This document shows, one piece after another, positions 62,183 through 64,000 of a stretch of 64,000 bases of DNA. Origin of the DNA: Alphaproteobacteria bacterium (lineage in GTDB: Bacteria; Pseudomonadota; Alphaproteobacteria; CACIAM-22H2); contig WGNX01000003.1 in NCBI GenBank assembly GCA_016124335.1, positions 376,690-440,689 on the forward strand. The letters are read 5' to 3'. The position numbers and the translations under genes are program-made. Under the pieces are notes generated by a model, which saw nothing but the letters and a program-made list of their open reading frames with translations, was not told the DNA's origin and searched no databases. Within the stretch, counting starts at the first letter, position 1. Each line of letters opens with the position of its first letter.

Positions 62183-63081
62183 CCACGAAGCTTCCTGTCC
62201 CCGCGGGCGAAGGCAGCCTTGCGCGCTATCTCGCCGAGATCCGCAATTTCCCGATGCTGGCACCCGACGAGGAGTACGTGCTGGCAAAGGCCTGGCGCGA
62301 CCGGCAGGACAAGGAGGCCGCGCACAAGCTCGTGACTTCCCATCTGCGGCTGGTCGCGAAGATCGCGTTGGGTTATCGCGGCTACGGCCTGCCGCTGGCC
62401 GACCTGATTTCCGAGGGCAATGTCGGGATGATGCAGGCCGTGCGCAAGTTCGAGCCCGAGCGCGGATTCCGGCTTGCGACCTACGCGATGTGGTGGATCC
62501 GCGCGGCGATCCAGGAGTACATCCTGCATTCCTGGTCGCTGGTGAAGATCGGCACGACGGCCGCGCAGAAGAAACTGTTTTTCAACCTGCGCCGGCTCAA
62601 GGGCCAGATGAAGGAGATCGACGCGGGCGACCTGCCGCCCGAGGCGGTCAGGAAGATCGCGACACAGCTTGACGTTCCCGAACAGGACGTCGTTGACATG
62701 AACCGGCGCCTTGCGGGGCCCGACAGCTCGCTCAATGCGCCCGTGCGGACAGACGGCGAGGAAAGCGGCGAGTGGCAGGACTGGCTGGTCGACGATCAGG
62801 CCGATCAGGAAATCAGGCTTGCCGACGACGAGGAAGCAAAGCGCCGGCACGCGCTGCTGAAGAAGGCGCTGGGCAGGTTGAACGCGCGCGAGCGTGCGAT
62901 CCTCGTCGAGCGGCGTCTCAAGGACGATCCTGCACGGCTGGAAGATCTGGCGCAGAAGTTCGGCATCAGCCGCGAGCGCGTCCGCCAGATCGAGGTCCGC
63001 GCTTTCGAGAAGTTGCAGAAGGCCGTGAAGGCCGATGCGGCGGCACAGGAAGCCGCCGCGCGCCGGAAAGCCGGGGCCTAG
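62179..63081 (+). CDS. rpoH: RNA polymerase sigma factor RpoH (sigma-32)
   Basis: A 300-residue heat-shock sigma factor. Region 2 contains SHLRLVAKIALGYRGYGLPLADLISEGNVGMMQAV and RGFRLATYAMWWIRAAIQEYIL; the RpoH-specific QKKLFFNLRRLK box follows; region 4.2 is LEDLAQKFGISRERVRQIE. Translation is probably coupled to rluD through the ATGA overlap. Its stop shares a CTAG with the stop of the convergent gene. Confidence 0.96.
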   Translation: MTTKLPVPAGEGSLARYLAEIRNFPMLAPDEEYVLAKAWRDRQDKEAAHKLVTSHLRLVAKIALGYRGYGLPLADLISEGNVGMMQAVRKFEPERGFRLATYAMWWIRAAIQEYILHSWSLVKIGTTAAQKKLFFNLRRLKGQMKEIDAGDLPPEAVRKIATQLDVPEQDVVDMNRRLAGPDSSLNAPVRTDGEESGEWQDWLVDDQADQEIRLADDEEAKRRHALLKKALGRLNARERAILVERRLKDDPARLEDLAQKFGISRERVRQIEVRAFEKLQKAVKADAAAQEAAARRKAGA

Positions 63082-63572
63082 CCCTCGCCCTGTCCTGGCA
63101 TTTCGTCGCGAACGCTTTCGCCCCATTCGGCGACGAGGTTCTGCTGGCGGCGCAAGAGCTGGCGCAGACGCGACTCAGCCCGGTTTTCGTAGATCACGTT
63201 GACGACGATCGGGAAAATCCAGCACAGCGCGTAGGCGAAGACGGCCGCCGCGTAGACCGAGAACCATGCGAACGGATTTCCCAGGATCTCGCGTCCGCCC
63301 GAACGGCCTGCCTCGGCAAGCCCGTCGAGCAGGAAGGGCAGCATCGCACCGACGCTGAGCGTGCCCACGGCGATGGCGTCGTGCTTTTCCTTTGACGTGT
63401 CCGTGACGATCGCGGCCAGCATCGGCAGAAGGCCTGCGACCACGAACAGGCAGAGCCATGGAACGGCCCAGGCGAGCCATGCGATGACCGCGAGCACACC
63501 CACGCCGGCGGTCGCAAGCGTCATCGGGCTGCGCTGTCCGGCGGATTTCTTCGGCTTGGGCTTCTTGGCCAT
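63078..63572 (-). CDS. Membrane protein of unknown function
   Basis: A 164-residue protein with a lysine-rich start (MAKKPKPKKSAG) and four likely helices (LATAGVGVLAVIAWLAWAVPWLCLFVVAGLLPMLAAIV as two, VGTLSVGAMLPFLLDGL, and FSVYAAAVFAYALCWIFPIVV), ending in a charged RAESRLRQLLRRQQNL tail. No family recognised. Start overlaps the stop of the upstream gene (TGATG), so they form one operon. Confidence 0.75.
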   Translation of the reverse strand: MAKKPKPKKSAGQRSPMTLATAGVGVLAVIAWLAWAVPWLCLFVVAGLLPMLAAIVTDTSKEKHDAIAVGTLSVGAMLPFLLDGLAEAGRSGGREILGNPFAWFSVYAAAVFAYALCWIFPIVVNVIYENRAESRLRQLLRRQQNLVAEWGESVRDEMPGQGEG

Positions 63573-64000
63573 CAGAACAGCCTCAGCAGCAGCGAACCGA
63601 TACCAACGACGCCGGAAAGGCTCGCCGCCGTGAGTGCTGCGGTTTCCTTGCCCGTCCGTCTGGCATATTGGGCGCGTGCACCTGCCCCGTTACGTATCTC
63701 GACGATTTCGGCTTCGCAGGCGGCGTAGGCCTCGCGGGCGGCGTCGAAACCCCAGCTGTCGACCTCGCGCATCTTTTCGTTGTCGACGAGATCGAGGAGC
63801 TGCTTGAGATCGCCCTCCTCCGACACCTTGTTGAGCTGGCCGATCTGGGCGGCACGCAGCGGCAGGTGCTTGAGCCCGTCGACGAACTGGCGCACCAGGC
63901 CCGCACACCAGGCCGTGAGCTTGGGCACCGAGGGGGGCCCGAACTTCTCCTGCAGGTCGGCCAGCAGGCGCACGATCGACAGCCCGCCCTGCATGTCGAC
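63572..64000 (-). CDS. Unknown protein, C-terminal part (N-terminus off the right edge)
   Basis: 142 codons are visible, open to the window edge. The visible part is mostly helical (VDMQGGLSIVRLLADLQEKFG, AAQIGQLNKVSEEGDLKQLLDLVDNEKMREVD) and ends with a short hydrophobic helix (LTAASLSGVVGIGSLLLRLF), perhaps a tail anchor. No known family recognised; tight coupling with the membrane protein downstream suggests a joint role at the membrane. Confidence 0.7.
   Translation of the reverse strand, partial: VDMQGGLSIVRLLADLQEKFGPPSVPKLTAWCAGLVRQFVDGLKHLPLRAAQIGQLNKVSEEGDLKQLLDLVDNEKMREVDSWGFDAAREAYAACEAEIVEIRNGAGARAQYARRTGKETAALTAASLSGVVGIGSLLLRLF

Noticed and set aside
1..64000. Genomic island, prophage, insertion sequence or CRISPR array
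   Set aside because: No integrase, transposase, phage gene, direct-repeat array or terminal repeats were seen; the tRNA-Glu gene has no adjacent integrase or att-like duplication.

Overview
The window is a high-GC chromosome segment (roughly two thirds G+C) with dense, frequently overlapping genes (many ATGA, GTGA or TGATG junctions). It looks alphaproteobacterial: a CheA with a fused receiver, a membrane-tethered TAXI protein, the rluD-rpoH pair with a small membrane-protein gene divergent to it, a NirA/FNR-type reductase pair, and several UgpB/MalFG-type sugar ABC systems. A Rhodospirillales- or Hyphomicrobiales-like bacterium is a reasonable guess; the species cannot be named from the sequence. 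No transposase, integrase, phage gene, CRISPR array or origin was seen, so this reads as ordinary chromosome.

Layout. 0-3.8 kb: chemotaxis operon (cheA, cheW, a PAS protein cut by the left edge). 3.9-6.4 kb: cytochrome P450 and an orphan TAXI-type binding protein. 6.7-7.9 kb: RhlE helicase. 8-14.1 kb: amidase with an AtzG-like small subunit, HutD-family protein, 5-oxoprolinase pxpBCA, 1-Cys peroxiredoxin and a thiol dioxygenase-like cupin, a set that fits amide/5-oxoproline and thiol metabolism. 14.3-16.3 kb: transmembrane chemoreceptor, then a cytochrome c. 16.7-22.2 kb: complete dipeptide/oligopeptide-type ABC transporter. 22.3-25.5 kb: two divergent MFS transporters and a beta-carbonic anhydrase.

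25.6-40.3 kb is a sugar-catabolic region: a LacI regulator, ThuA-like protein, Gfo/Idh/MocA oxidoreductase and first sugar ABC set (minus strand); two paralogous SDR dehydrogenases, a KDPG-type aldolase and a second sugar ABC set with the only sugar-type ATPase (plus strand); and an IlvD/Edd sugar-acid dehydratase. 47.8-56.5 kb is a second sugar operon (GntR regulator, alpha/beta hydrolase, third sugar ABC set, sugar epimerase, Gfo/Idh/MocA, enolase-superfamily dehydratase) with a divergent TauD-type dioxygenase. Together they have the parts of non-phosphorylative Entner-Doudoroff-like routes: dehydrogenase, lactonase candidate, dehydratases and aldolase.

Between the two sugar regions (40.4-47.7 kb) lies what I read as a nitrite assimilation locus: FNT-family nitrite/formate channel, a PP2C phosphatase-Ser/Thr kinase fusion, a NirA-type siroheme reductase, its FNR-type electron donor and a shortened, degenerate CysG. 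Two sequences matching the sigma-54 -24/-12 consensus lie upstream of the channel and of nirA, which argues for nitrogen control. This is the most interesting part of the window.

56.5-64 kb: class III nucleotide cyclase with a zinc-ribbon-like N-terminus, soluble CZB chemoreceptor, tRNA-Glu(CTC), threonine aldolase, small membrane protein, rluD, rpoH (sigma-32) and two unknown genes. A recurring feature is a short GC-rich hairpin between each of four ABC binding-protein genes and the permease gene that follows it.
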